Positions 13,500 through 24,549 of a stretch of DNA of 64,000 nucleotides are shown piece by piece. The notes beneath the pieces are model-generated. The model saw only the letters and a list, made by a program, of their open reading frames with translations, ran no database searches and was not told the origin of the DNA. How positions within the stretch are numbered: the first letter of the stretch is position 1; each line of letters opens with the position of its first letter. A program made the position numbers and the translations under genes. Source of the DNA: Taenia hydatigena (taxonomy: Eukaryota; Platyhelminthes; Cestoda; Cyclophyllidea; Taeniidae); contig JADWOT020001756.1 in assembly GCA_036345935.2 (NCBI GenBank), positions 18,001-82,000 on the forward strand, written 5' to 3'.

Positions 13500-13726
13500 A
13501 TGGCGGAGTACAACGTCAACGATGGTGTACAGCAAAGGTTAGAGCAGCACAGAACACTATTTCTACCCCTTTTGTCTCAGAGCAACTCGGGTACTCACAG
13601 GTTTATGCACGAGAACAAACCGAGCACCTCCAAAGTCATTTAACAGCGAGTCCCCTGCCCCAACCCAAATCCTTTTTTGCATCTTCTAGGCCCTCGCAGA
13701 GCCAGCCAAATACTTCCAGCTCTTAG
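13500..13726 (+). CDS. Possible two-exon small gene (weak)
   Basis: ATG at 13,500 opens a short hydrophilic frame (starts MAEYNVNDGVQQRLEQ) that reaches a possible donor, CACAG|gtttat at 13,601. A strong polypyrimidine tract ends at 13,689 (ccttttttgcatcttctag). Joining the two gives an in-phase continuation of twelve more residues and a TAG at 13,724-13,726, for a Gln/Ser-rich peptide of about 46 residues. Exon 1 also stays open without splicing to 13,643. No family is recognised. The support is only splice-site shape and phase; chance is a real possibility. Confidence 0.15.
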
Positions 13727-15123
13727 ACTCAGCCTAAGCTGCGTCGATACTCACCATACAAGGCAAGAACCGAAAACGTTAACACGCGCAGGTCCTCCTT
13801 CAGAGTTGCTGGGTCTCAAAGCCTTGCCATTGGATCTCTTCTCACTTCATCTAGCCCTATGCGACAAACTTTGTTAAAATTATGTAACGGCTTATGTATA
13901 GCGCATTACTTGCACAAAACCGCTTTTATTTGTTACACAACTACCATCAACCTCCTTTCTGCTTGTAGCAGTTTATGTCATCGACTAACTTTCCCATCAG
14001 TACTATTGTTATACTGATGAGAGCACGCCTCCATCCGCGTTACTTCACAGCGCATTATGCGCGCCCTTCTGCATGAGCAATTAAATAGACTTTGAATTCT
14101 TTTTAAGGAACCTAAATTTGCAGCTTACAAACATTTTGGTTGGACTTAGTTTGAGCTATCCAGGACTCCGTTTCACCAGCAAAGGTTGATGCAAGTTTAT
14201 GCTGCTTTAAGAGATTATTTAGCTCCATCACACTTATGTGTGTGTTAAGACTAAGAGTGCCACTCTCCTTGACCTTACAGCAAAGTCCTTCTCTGGCTCT
14301 TGGGTGCTGGGTCCATGATCAATCTCTTTATTGGTTCGAAAGTTGGTGGTGGAGCATTGACAAACCGAGAATGCGAATCCGACTTGGCGTGCGATTCGTT
14401 TCTGCCTAGTCAACCAACACAGAGGAGACTGTAAAACGTGCAGATATCCAATCACTGCTCTAATCTCTCGCGAACCCAAACCACATTTTACATTCGTATG
14501 TAAATGAATGGGATCTTCGATGGATGACTGTCCAATGGTGACTATCACAATCGGTATAACAGAGGTCGCTTGGCACCTGGCTTGCAGGCCGCTCGAATTG
14601 GTGGAAAAGAGTGGGAATCAGCATTTAATCAAATGCTGGCAGATTTTGTCAGATTCATGCTGACTGCTAACTGGGCTAAGTCATGGTGCAGATCATCATT
14701 GGCGACTATCGACCATCACATTAAGACGATGCTCGAACGATGAAAGCAGAAGACCAATCTATGAAGGCCGTCAGTGTTGTTAAAAGAAAAAAGCCTTTGC
14801 AATGCTTTTCAAGATGATCCTTCGATCATAAGAACCTAAAATTAGGCTTCTTTGATATTTGTTTGATTCTCCGCATACAATAGCTGTGCATTAAGGTACG
14901 AAAGGATCCTCATCAACACATAAGTGTTTATTGCAGCCAAACAGGACACAACCATCAAGACAAAAAGCTAAAGTCGAAAAATGCTACATTGGTTGGAGAT
15001 TAAATGTAGCTGACCTATTTCTTGAGCCTGAGTTAGTGGTTGATTGATAAAGCAGTCGTTTTGCCTTTCCAAAAGAGAGACCCTTCCTGCACACCAACGC
15101 AGCAAATAGAGATCTACTATAAG
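13727..15123. other. No supported gene
   Basis: A 104-codon - frame at 14,234-14,548 has no recognisable motif. Nothing else supportable. Confidence 0.4.
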
Positions 15124-16488
15124 TCACTTGTTATACTCTATTGTAAACGAAGTATCCTCCGCTTCATGCTGCCTTAGCTCGAAACACACCAATTTGTCAA
15201 CACCAACAGTCTGCTTCTCATTGGAACCACGGGATGATTGGAGGAGGTGAGGATTTATAAAGTCAAAATTGGCAAACAGTTCATTGATCTTCTTGGCCGT
15301 CAGTCCAACCCATGCCGGATCCTTGCAATTTGGTGAGACTGGCACAACACGACGCACACCATGCTTGTCATGAGTGTCTCAAGGATGTCTGCTGATCAGT
15401 GGCATGTTCCTATCGGATACAGCCTCCAGTAGCATGGGGTCGTTGGAGTCGAGGCCATATTTCGCCTTGGCTGCCAAAGTTTTAAGCTTGGAGGGTTGGT
15501 GCGGTGGTTTCATTGTGCAAGCCACCACTTCCTTCCAGTCGACGTTTTTGAAGAACTCAAGACGCTTTACACCATCGATGTCTACACGCTTGTTGTGATT
15601 GTGCGTAAGGCAAGCCTTGAAGACGTCGCGTAGAGGTACGGACACGTTTGGCAAACGACCAGTCATGAAACTGCACGTGCGCAACTAGTCCTGAGCAGTG
15701 GCGTGACCGTACATAACACAGGCGGCGAGAATGCCCAGGCTCCAGGTGTCCACCCTCGTGGTGATTTCCACTCCTTTCTTCACTTCAGGTGCCATGTAGA
15801 AGTGTTTTCCAGTGAAGTCCGTCTTCTTGGGAGGTCCCGCCCCTAGCATCATGTCGTATGAACGATCAAAGTCAGTAATGAAAATGTGACCCAAATCAAC
15901 ATTAAGCACATCGGTGGGCTTGATGTCCAAGTGGACGATGCGCATGGCATGGAGATGCCCTAGACCACAGATAATCTCGCAGCTGTAAAAGCTTGCGTGC
16001 TTTTCACTGAGGAGGCCAACAGTTGAGATGAGATCCTGCAGGTCGAATCCACTTCCCTTGAGCATCACAAGGGCTGGAGCCTCGTGAATTAGTAGGCTCT
16101 TAATCAGGGTAATTAAAAACGGTGATTGCTCCTCCTCTCTAGCGAGTCGCACGAGGATGTGGTGTTCTCGAAGAGCGCACCGCACAGCAGATATGTTTTG
16201 CAAGTAGAAGTGCTTTAATGCACAAGTCATAGCTGTCGTGGTTACGTTTCGTGTTTGAGTGTAGACCACCTAATAGACAAGGGAATAGGACCCGTGAGAA
16301 ATAAACTTCACCACATCAAAATTACCAGCCTCTACGCCTTTTATTTGCAATGCTGACTCGTCTGCTAAATGTACATCTAGCATAAGCCAATCTGATTTGA
16401 ATTTGATTTCTATTCGGTCAACACGTTTGATTTTTATCCACGATGGTGCGCCAACAATGGTGGTACCGTAGGAGTGGTAATGAGTTGT
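15124..16488 (-). pseudogene. Ser/Thr protein kinase-like gene with in-frame stops
   Basis: One reading frame on the minus strand carries nearly a whole kinase domain. A glycine-loop segment (FISHGSYSLVY, near 16,275-16,305) is followed by ALKHF with the ATP-anchoring Lys, an SPFL-type AGC hinge approach, HLDIKPTDVL at the catalytic loop, ITDFDRS at the metal-binding loop, MAPEV (APE motif), DTWSLGI, and a C-tail with FANFDFINPHLL that resembles AGC, especially atypical-PKC, tails. The catalytic Asp is kept, but the HRD Arg is Leu, the catalytic-loop Asn is Asp, and DFG is DFD. The frame is cut by TAG at 16,270-16,272, TAG at 15,685-15,687 and TGA at 15,379-15,381; another TGA (16,489-16,491) closes it upstream. 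No frameshift is seen. Absence of introns suggests a retrocopy, but tttccc-rich DNA before 16,270 could also be an acceptor. Substrate unknown. Confidence 0.75.
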
Positions 16489-16491
16489 TCA

Positions 16492-17079
16492 GCACTGCTC
16501 ATGCCTTATCAGTCCACCACTTTAAAATGGAGGGTAAATGGACGTCAAGCATCAATTCTTTGCAACACTAAATTAGCCACAGCATTAAGAGCTCTAAAGA
16601 AGTATTTAAGCCAGATTAATGATTGGTTCGTTTTATTGTGCTGGGGTTAGTTTAGAGTCCTGCTAACTGCGCCAGCAGGTATCCTGGCTGGAAAAGGGGA
16701 TATCGTGATCCCCTTGATGCAATTCAGGGGCGGGTGATGACCTACCAGACGGCCCGCAATCATAGTCTGCATGTGCATCTTGTACCCTTTGCCGTCGTCG
16801 AATTTACTTCATTAGTAGGAAACGGCAACTTACTAAAATGTGTCAAATGTGCTACCATTTTCTCGTCTAAGCAGCAGTATGGATGGTGTGTCCTAACACA
16901 TTTGGTGTCCCATACGTAAAAGGATGGGCAAATTGTGTGTTGGGTGTCAGCAGCAGTTACTTCACTTGGCGTCCGCCGACATTCTGTTTTTAAAGGAAAG
17001 AGCAGCGCTTATTGCAGATTATAAGAGAACGTATTGGTGGTGTCATTTGCACCACATCGGGCGAGTATTCGGCAAAGCA
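16492..17079. other. No supported gene
   Basis: Upstream side of the kinase-like gene. No start exon or recognisable promoter found. Contains a short gatatcgtgatcccctt-type tract but nothing identifiable. Confidence 0.4.
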
Positions 17080-18430
17080 CGCAACTTGTGGTGAAATTCA
17101 TGTAGGACCAACCGACACATTCATTCAAGTTATCTTCTTGCCGAATCAGTTACGCCCATCTCCTTCTCACTTATTAGACCAGCATAGGTTACGTCATGTT
17201 TATTTTGAATTTCAAGTTGTGATTTCACGGTCCGGGTATTCTAATGCATCCATGTCACAAGAGGTAGATCGGCAACGTCAGGCCACCACATCTGTTGAAC
17301 AGGAATGTCCAGATGTCACATGACCGAGTAGCTGTGACCATGTGAGGTGTGTCCGTTTGCGGAAGAGACGAATACATGGACATTTTATGTTTTGCTGGCT
17401 AAGATCTGCTACAATCCTGGAAAACCCAGATGTGTTACGCCAGTGGTAGGCGGTGCATGCTAGGTTGCTTGAATGATCCGACAACAGCAAGCACACATTT
17501 TGATTCGCCAAATTTGCTCTTTATACTTTGTGTTAAATAAGAGTATAATGTAAAACAGACCGGTAGCATTGACGTCAGCATAATAGCTCTATATTATGTA
17601 TAAAAGGGGAAGGAAAGGAGGCGTATAGACAAAAAGAAAGAGTAGAACTTTAAATAATTCGTGCTTTTCAAGAAATTTTGGTTAAGTGGAAAGTTTGGCA
17701 GTGAATCTTATGCTCACAGCCCAGCAGGAGCTCAGGCTTTCCCTAATGAGTTGCACAGAATCCTCGAGTGCATAAAGAGACAAATACCACTATCAGATAC
17801 CATTTGTTCGTGTCCTCTGTCGATTCAGCTACGAGGTATTTTAATTCCCGCAATTTAGTCTTAAGCATTGTTACACAAGCTTGCCGATAGCTTTTCTCGA
17901 CGTCTTTATTTTACCTTCCCCCGCTTAGTTTGGCTCATTTCAGCGCACCTCGTCATGGCCGTTCATTTTTTTGGAAGGACGTCCCGTGTGTTCTTGTAAC
18001 AACCCCTTCCATGGAGTAATGTCACTGCGCAAAAGACATTGACCGAAGAGGTTTGACTGCATGCCTCTATTGTTTAGGAACACCTAGCCGATGAGTCTTT
18101 GACCGGCCTCTATCTTAGCAGACACTGGTTGATTGCGTACAAAGCTAAAACAGGACAATTTTTGATGCAATTTCGAATCTGCAAAAATGAGACCACCATC
18201 CTTTTCATGCTTCCATCATTTCTCTCTCCGGAAAAGCTTCCTTCCATTGCTGTTTTAAAAGTGATCCACTGCCCTAGACAAAAGCAGAATGTCTTCAAAA
18301 CGAAAATGTTACCTAAGTAATGAATGATGGCCCATCTACCGCCTACTTCTCCATGGCCCACTACACCTGTCCAACCAGCGAATGGAGTGCGAGCTTGATT
18401 TTATCCAGGCAAGCTTACACCTTCGTATTC
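17080..18430 (+). repeat. Diverged tandem duplication, unit A
   Basis: Matches unit B (18,720-20,045) block by block in the same orientation: agaccagcataggttac, tgctaggttgctt-aa, tagcttttctcgacgtct, cgcacctcgtcatggccgttcatt, catcatttctctctc and gatggcccatct-c-gc. Identity looks like 60-75% with many indels. No intact gene is present in this unit, and the region equivalent to the kinase-loop remnant of unit B is eroded. Confidence 0.65.
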
Positions 18431-18664
18431 AAGATTTTTCATTTTGATCATTACCAGTGGGATCTCCTCATACCCCACTTGAAGCCTCTAATCCTTGCAC
18501 GTACTAAGGGGGAACTCATTCGCTCTGGATTAACATCCACGCACGGCAGCTCCGATCCCCTTCAGTTGTTTTGTTCCGCGGTCCTAAAACCGATTCCAAA
18601 ATTCGGTGAAGGAAGAGTGAATGCAACTGCGCCTGCTGAAGTTTTCACAATCCGCATTTTGCGC

Positions 18665-18868
18665 TTATCCTCCGTTGCCTAGACACTCGTCACCATGTAT
18701 TATGCAAAATGTCGCTTCCTTGCATTGGTTCGAATCTACAATAAGCACATTGCTGCGCTTAAAGTTTAAGTGAACTAAGCGCAAAGCGCCGATGCCCTTC
18801 CCTTTCACCAGGTCGGCATAGGTTACAGCATGTTTGTTTTGAATCCCGAGTTTTGATTGCGCGGCCAA
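18665..18868 (-). pseudogene. Kinase catalytic-loop remnant
   Basis: A 67-codon minus-strand frame contains LRLVHLNFKRSNVLIVDS, which lines up with MRIVHLDIKPTDVLNVD of the kinase-like gene at 15.1-16.5 kb and with the general H-x-D-x-K-x-x-N-[VI]-L kinase loop. The catalytic Asp is replaced by Asn and no metal-binding loop follows, so it cannot be an active kinase. It lies at the left edge of duplication unit B on the same strand as the larger kinase copy. It is best read as a fragment of a related gene left after repeated local duplication. Confidence 0.45.
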
Positions 18869-20045
18869 GGTGATTGAATTCGTTCATATCGCAAGACCTA
18901 GATTGGCATCATTAGTCCACCAGATCCGTTCAATATGATCGCTCAGATGATACATGACTTAGTAGCTGCGACTGTAAGATGAGTGTCAGAGAGGCGTTTT
19001 TTAAGCCCGGATACTCTAGTTGCGTCTCATTGGCGTGTGCAGTAAATGCTAGGTTGCTGAAAGGACCTGACAACTTATTCAGATTTGACGAATTTGCTTC
19101 AAAAGCTTGTGCTACAAACAGCTCTTGTTTTTGCACGTCAGAAGAGTTAAACGAGCCTACTATGAAGCAGACTAGCAAAATTCACGTAAAAATAATAGCT
19201 CTGATTTGCATATAAAACGTGGTGGGGGGCGACGAGCAATGACAAACAGGAGCGAATTGAAGTGTATCTGATAGAAGGTTCAAATACTTAGTGCATCTTA
19301 AAAAGCTAAAGCACATGAACAGCTTAAAACTGAACTGCATGCTTTCAGGTCCTAAGCACATCGAATACACAGAGATCACCAATAGATGTCATCTCTAATC
19401 TGATCCAAGACCAGTACTGTGCGAGAGCCCAGAAACAACTCTTTATGGAGCAAACATCTTCAGAAACGTCGTGAGGCATTGCCCTAATTTGTGTCTTCAG
19501 GCAATTTTTAATCTCTGCAGCTTGTAGTTTGATTGTGACACACCAACCTGTCAATAGCCTTTCTCGACGTCTCTTTCCAACCTCTCAGCCCAGCTTAGCT
19601 CATCGTATCGCACCTCATCATAGTCGTTCATTCCTAGAGGGAAGACATTAACTGCAGCAAATCGGCTGTGAACCTTAATTGTGCTAAAACACTAGCCGGT
19701 GACTATCCTAAATGACCTTCATCTGACTTGATGCTGGTTGGTCACATAAGGGCGCCCAAAATGTACTAATTTCTGCTGCAAATTTTGGATGAGAGAATAA
19801 TACTACCGTCCCATTCACATCTTCCTCCTTTCTCTCTCACATTCTTCCCAAAGGGGCTCTCTTGCTTTAGTGTCCTAAAAGCGTTCTCCCGCGTGTGTCA
19901 GTAGACCGTTGCCGTAACGTAAAGGCCCTCAAACAATGAATGATAGATCATCTGCAGCTTATTTTTTCAACGATTCTCAGCTACATTTATCCAACAGGCG
20001 AGTATCCACTTGACCTGCACCAGATGAGTGTACACCTTCATTACG
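18720..20045 (+). repeat. Diverged tandem duplication, unit B
   Basis: Second copy of the unit at 17,080-18,430; see that entry for the shared blocks. The spacing between matching blocks is about 1.65 kb throughout, which supports a single tandem event rather than independent insertions. It ends at gagtgtacaccttcattacg, matching aagcttacaccttcgtattc in unit A. Confidence 0.65.
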
Positions 20046-20560
20046 GAAACATTGATATCATCGGCTGCAACCCAACAATGTGTGCAAAGAGCGGACATTG
20101 CAGCAGTAGGCACCGGTAAGTGTTGTCACATCTAGGGATGCGAGATTTGAGGAACCGCATCCTGTCTTAACTTTGATAAGTGTCGGTGTGCAATCTCTCC
20201 CACTTTTATGCATGCCCCACCACCCGCCACCATAATTCGTTAAGTACGACTCGGAAAAAAATTGAAAAAGGCACATAAAATATGCTAACTTATCGTTTTG
20301 TGTGGCAAACATGTGCTTCCACTTGAACAGCAGCACCCTATTTGACTTACCCGTTTGTTTTGTGTCCACGCTGATAATATAAAATCCTACCGACAATGAA
20401 CACAAATTGTTTCCACCTGCTGTGAGAGTTTTCGCCAGCTTGATGCGCCACGTTGCCAAGTTCGTCCCTCTTTGGCGTTTGCTGACCCATAGTCTCCCGC
20501 TGTGATGGATGCCTTTGAGACGTTGTAGCTCTCCGCTCTTTCTACCATGGTGCATTCACT
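20046..20560. other. Unassigned stretch with one long minus-strand frame
   Basis: A 165-codon minus-strand frame spans 20,058-20,555. It contains a Gly-rich patch and basic patches but no domain I recognise, and no splice or poly(A) evidence supports it. I regard it as possibly decayed coding DNA or chance. Confidence 0.25.
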
Positions 20561-20825
20561 TTAATCGAAAAAATAAAGGAAGTAGAGAAGCCATGGAGGG
20601 AAGAAAGCGATTGATCACGGTGAAGTGAGTTGGTGGGTGGGTAAGTGAGGTAATCCAAGCAAATTGTGGAGCTGAAATCAATTAGGACATCAACCAGCCA
20701 TCAAACGAGCAATCTCACTTAACTCAGGATGGATTTGTTGGTTTGGTTGACTAGAAGACCAGGTTTGAAGCAGTGAATGGGAAAAATGTGCCTTTGCACC
20801 CACACACCCTCAAGCACTTTTGCCA
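20561..20825 (+). repeat. Dispersed repeat R2, copy 1
   Basis: Matches 28,498-28,780 in the same orientation: a purine-rich opening (ggaagtagagaagccatgg-gg), gtgaagtgagttggtgggtggg, agccatccaa, ctcaggatgga-t-tcgatttggt, and a block ending in cacacac. In the second copy this segment runs directly into R1, so R1 and R2 may be parts of one larger mobile or duplicated unit. Confidence 0.6.
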
Positions 20826-21559
20826 TCGGTTGGTGTCTGAGATGCCCCACCGTCAGGTTGATGGTAAATATTTCCCATTGATTCGAGCGTTTATTTTCTT
20901 GTTCCTTTGTTCCTCTGCCTTTCGTGAATGCAAGCAGCATGGTGGGGTCACTCGGCCGAAAGAATCAAGACATTGGAGTGCGTTTGGAGTTTTCTACGTG
21001 ATCCATTTCTTCAAGTGCATCATCTCGCCCATTCTCATGCTAAAAATATCTCTATCACTTTTCCAACAGTGTATGCATGGATAGTTATGAGAACAAATTA
21101 CATGCGGAACCCCTTCCAAATAATCTACGCCTTCAAGTAATCATCAAGTCAGTCGCATATGTTCCCCAACGAGGACAAGACGCAGCTGCGGGGAAGTGCT
21201 TTGCTTTAGTTACCTCTGTTTTAACTTTTTATCTAATTCTAGTCCACCTTACGTGTCACCGTAAGATTACCTGCCTAGTGCTGATTTTCCAATACTTTGG
21301 GCAGCTGAGCCTTGGATTGGTGAGTGTAAGTATGTGTGTTCATTGGGTTTTGAAAGAGTGTGAGCAAGCGAGTGGGTGGAGTGCTGTTGGTTGGCGTGGC
21401 TTTTGGTGGTCGCGGTTATGGTGGTGATAGCCATCTGCGAGTATATAGAGCACACAAGAAGGGATGTTTTATTGTATTGTGTGACGGCAGGTCTGGGTGT
21501 GCAGTTCGATTGACTAGTGTGAGCGGTCACACTGCTTTTGAGGTCCTGTAAATAGGGTA

Positions 21560-22200
21560 TATCAGTACGCAGCACTCTCATCGTCTGGCAGGTGGATCTT
21601 CTTCTTTACCACCTTCTCTCCCTGCATCGCTCACAACTCGTCAATGACCGCTTTTTTTTACAATGTATTCATATGGAATAACACTGTCACCTTGTTGATT
21701 ATGTGACAGGGTGATTTTGTTAACAACATGAATGCAGATGGATGCCTTTCTACCCCTCTTCCTCTTCCTCGATCTCTTTTTGTGATCTCGGTCTGTCTGC
21801 AACCTCTGCTACCCAAGCCAATGTGCGATCAAATATTCACCCTGACGTCAACTCCTACTGAGCGTCGATTCAGTAGCAATAGCACTCCAGTCAAAGAAAC
21901 TGTTAGCAGGCAGGCCTAGCATGGGATAAGGGAGTTGCAATAGCAACCGTCCTCCTTCTCCTCATCCTGAATCCTTTTTGTTGGCACGCTAACGGAACAT
22001 GCACACTACTAGTTACCACTGTAAGGACTGTGTTGTTTGGAACACACGCTGTTCGTAACTTAGATCCTTGCATTCCTGTAGTGGGGGTTGTGCTGATGGT
22101 AGTTTGAGTAGACATGCATACATGCATACATTTTCATGTCATTGATCTTGAAAGTAGGGGAGCACATAATAGCTCACAGCAAGAAGCAGGGCTTCATCAA
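21560..22200 (+). repeat. Direct repeat R3, copy 1
   Basis: Long match to 35,390-36,160. Landmarks in order are caggtggatcttcttctttaccaccttc, tgttgattatg, aacaacatgaatgcagatggatg, ctctttttgtgatc, caagccaatgtgcgatcaaat, aactcctactgagcgtcgattcagtagcaata, catgggataagggagttgc, the cctccttctcctc block, and gtgggggttgtgctgatggtagtttgagtag followed by gcatgcatacattttcat. Identity is about 80%. No intact protein is encoded that I recognise. Confidence 0.8.
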
Positions 22201-23394
22201 CTTTTTAAGCTACACTACATAAGTAACGACTTGGCGATGATATCGGCACTCAAGATCCATTCAAATTACGTGTTGAGATACGTAGCCAAATTGGTTTACG
22301 AGATTGAGCTAAGTTTTGCATAAACAATCCGCACGATATTTAATTTACCAAGGCAAAGTACTTTTAAGCCTTTTGTTCATTTCATACATCCATTGCATGG
22401 AACCCTGTCCAACAGGGCTCCATCATAATGCCATTTACCCCCTGCAATATATTTATCCTCTGCCCAATGCTTAACATTGCATTACTTGGCCTCTCGAATG
22501 ACCACCAACACAATCCGAGGGTTCCATTATTGCGTCGTAATGTGTGGCATTGTGGTGCTCTGTCTGACACGACCACTTGTTTTGGTTTCGGTCACACAGA
22601 GGCGGCCATGCAGGGTCACAGGGGTGGTTATCTTGCCTTAGCTACGTAGGTTGGCCGCTAGGCCATGCCAGCGGCTTAATTCACTCTGCCCGTTGAATAT
22701 ATATATATTCCACCCTAGTATTCTGCCTTCTTTTGCCTTCGAGGAAGCCTCGGAACGCTACAGGCCGCATTGCCCTACTTACTTGAACTGGCCTCCGGGC
22801 CATGCTGGCAGCTCCATTCTTCTGTCTATTGATTACATATTCTGCCCTGGTATTTTTTGCATTCTCGTCTTCAAAACGATCCCGAGACGCTCCATTTCAA
22901 CTCCCAGTGTTTACGCCCTTTCAGGATCTCTTACGTTACCCATGTAAGCTTAACTTTGCGCTTTGGATTGTACGTTTAATTACTTTGCCTAACTCTTGCT
23001 GTTATGTGACAAACTTACTAATTTTTTGAACATTCAATTGCGCAAATTTTTTTCAAATATTCTACTAGTGTACCCCTATTTGATACAAATTAGATTAACA
23101 ACTTTACTCTTTCCTTTTTCATATTTGTTCTTGAAAATCGTTAATAGTGTGGCGGCTTTGCGGAGGGTGTGCAGGTCGCTTGCCTGTGTATGCATTCTAC
23201 TTTAGCATTCTGCCTTCTTTTGCCTTCGAGGGTGCCTCGAGACGCTACAGGAATACTAAGGTAAACATATATGCTCAAGAGGCAGAGGGAAATGAGCTGC
23301 TGGCATGGCATGGAGGCCAGCTTACGCAGCTAGAACCACATGGCCACTTCCGTAACTCTGACCGAAAACGGCAGTCCAAACAAGCAATGTATTC
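22201..23394. repeat. Repeat-rich stretch with motif R4 twice
   Basis: The block attctgccttcttttgccttcgagg-gcctcg-gacgctacagg occurs at 22,719-22,764 and again at 23,205-23,251 in the same orientation, each preceded by a ggcc- or gtgcaggtcgcttgcc-type segment. They may be solo long terminal repeats or fragments of one dispersed element. An (AT)n tract lies near 22,698-22,708. No gene recognised. Confidence 0.5.
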
Positions 23395-23620
23395 CAGTAA
23401 CTGCAAAAGGTTCTTCCTCTTCCCTTCCTCACCCTTACTATTCGAAGTCTTAGTATTCTTTGATATCTTTATTATAGGTCTGGGGAAAGGTATAGAGCGA
23501 TACTGTAGAAGAGTTCAAAACGGGGATGCGTCGGCCTCTGGAGAGCTGCCACGATGTTTTACGATCAAGTTTGAGATGTTCTCCCGCCTCTGGCCTACAA
23601 AGCATATTTAAAGGACATAA
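23395..23620 (-). repeat. Terminal-type repeat, distal copy
   Basis: Matches 25,130-25,350 in the same orientation (cttaccttcttcccttcctcacccttactattcgaag-ctt, then ttattataggtctg-ggaaa, the tctggagagc block, and ctcccgcctctggcctacaaagcatatttaaagga). Together the two copies bracket the gag-protease remnant as expected for LTRs of a minus-strand element. Neither end shows a clear TG...CA or target-site duplication, so LTR identity is inferred. Confidence 0.5.
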
Positions 23621-24132
23621 GTATTGCATAGCCCTTTCGCCTTTTGAGCACCGTCGCGGAGCTAATCTCGTTGGCTCGCTTTAATTATGCTCTTGGATGG
23701 CTTTCTTTCTTTTACAACTACGTAAGTTTCATCCTCGTAACCGACTAGAGGGAAATTTGTAAGGTCGGACTTTATCATGATGGATGGTTATTGGCTGGAT
23801 AAGGAGTTGTGCATTCCGGACGAGGTAGTTCGTGGAAGAGATAACTTTTACTACATGGACGGTGTTTTTCACTAATGATTGTGAAATTTCGCAATGCATC
23901 CCAGGCGAAGGAATCGACTTATGTATTTGAACAAGACTCCTTCATGATAGACGCTAAGTCGCACGTGGTTGTCACAGTATTTCTTTTCTCTAGTAGGAGA
24001 CATTTTAGGGTGTCACCGTGCAAGATGAAACGCCTTTCTTATCCCTTATTTTAGACGTAGTACGTAATCCGGGGCATTGCCAGTATCCGCTTCCTTACTC
24101 GGTGAACTGCGTTGACCTGAAACAAAGCCCAT

Positions 24133-24501
24133 CTAAGATGTTAATGGAGTTGCCCACAGCCTCGAAAAAAGCACTAGAGATTCCGTGTGCCGAGTCGCAA
24201 AGGCGCCTTTAGCAGAACTCAAGACCGCTTTGGTGTTGCGAAGGAAGTAAATGCCAAGTATTACAGCCCACATCAATTCTGGACTTATGACAAATTGCAC
24301 TGTCTCTTTTTCTTTCCCCATCAAGGCTATTATTGACATCTCTTCTTCTTCTTCCGCCGATAGCAGTTTTGTAGAGAGAGGACTAGTGCGAAACTTGCTA
24401 CGGAGATTTCGAAAAGTTTGGAAATTCACTAATAACTTAGCTGCACCTGAGCCAAGGAGAAAACTGCAAGGACATCCTTCTAGCTTGCCACAGATTCGCA
24501 T
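24133..24501 (-). mobile_element. Retrotransposon aspartyl protease (broken)
   Basis: This minus-strand frame reads KLEGCPCSFLLGSGAAKLLV and later PELMWAVILGIYFLRNTKAV. These fit the retropepsin pattern of Ty3/Gypsy-type elements, in which a [LIV]-D-[TS]-G-A catalytic motif is followed about 75 residues on by the ILGxDFL flap-to-core motif. The catalytic Asp is replaced by Gly (GSGA) and the Asp of ILGxDFL by Tyr, so the enzyme is dead. It lies in the same frame as the gag fragment just upstream, separated by a TGA at 24,550-24,552. No reverse transcriptase or integrase follows; the element runs out before the distal terminal repeat. Confidence 0.7.
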
Positions 24502-24549
24502 AAATGGGAGTGAACCATATGGGGGTAAGCAGGATAAGAAAAGTACGGC

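Noticed and set aside
13374..13643. Single-exon reading of the 89-codon frame
   Set aside because: The part upstream of the ATG at 13,500 has no coding character; a spliced short form is given instead, at low confidence.
18725..18745. ggttcgaatc as a B-box
   Set aside because: It falls inside the kinase-loop remnant frame, and no A-box precedes it at a suitable distance on either strand.
23147..23611. 154-codon + strand open frame
   Set aside because: It runs through repeat R4 and the terminal-type repeat on the strand opposite to the gag-protease remnant, so it is not an independent gene.
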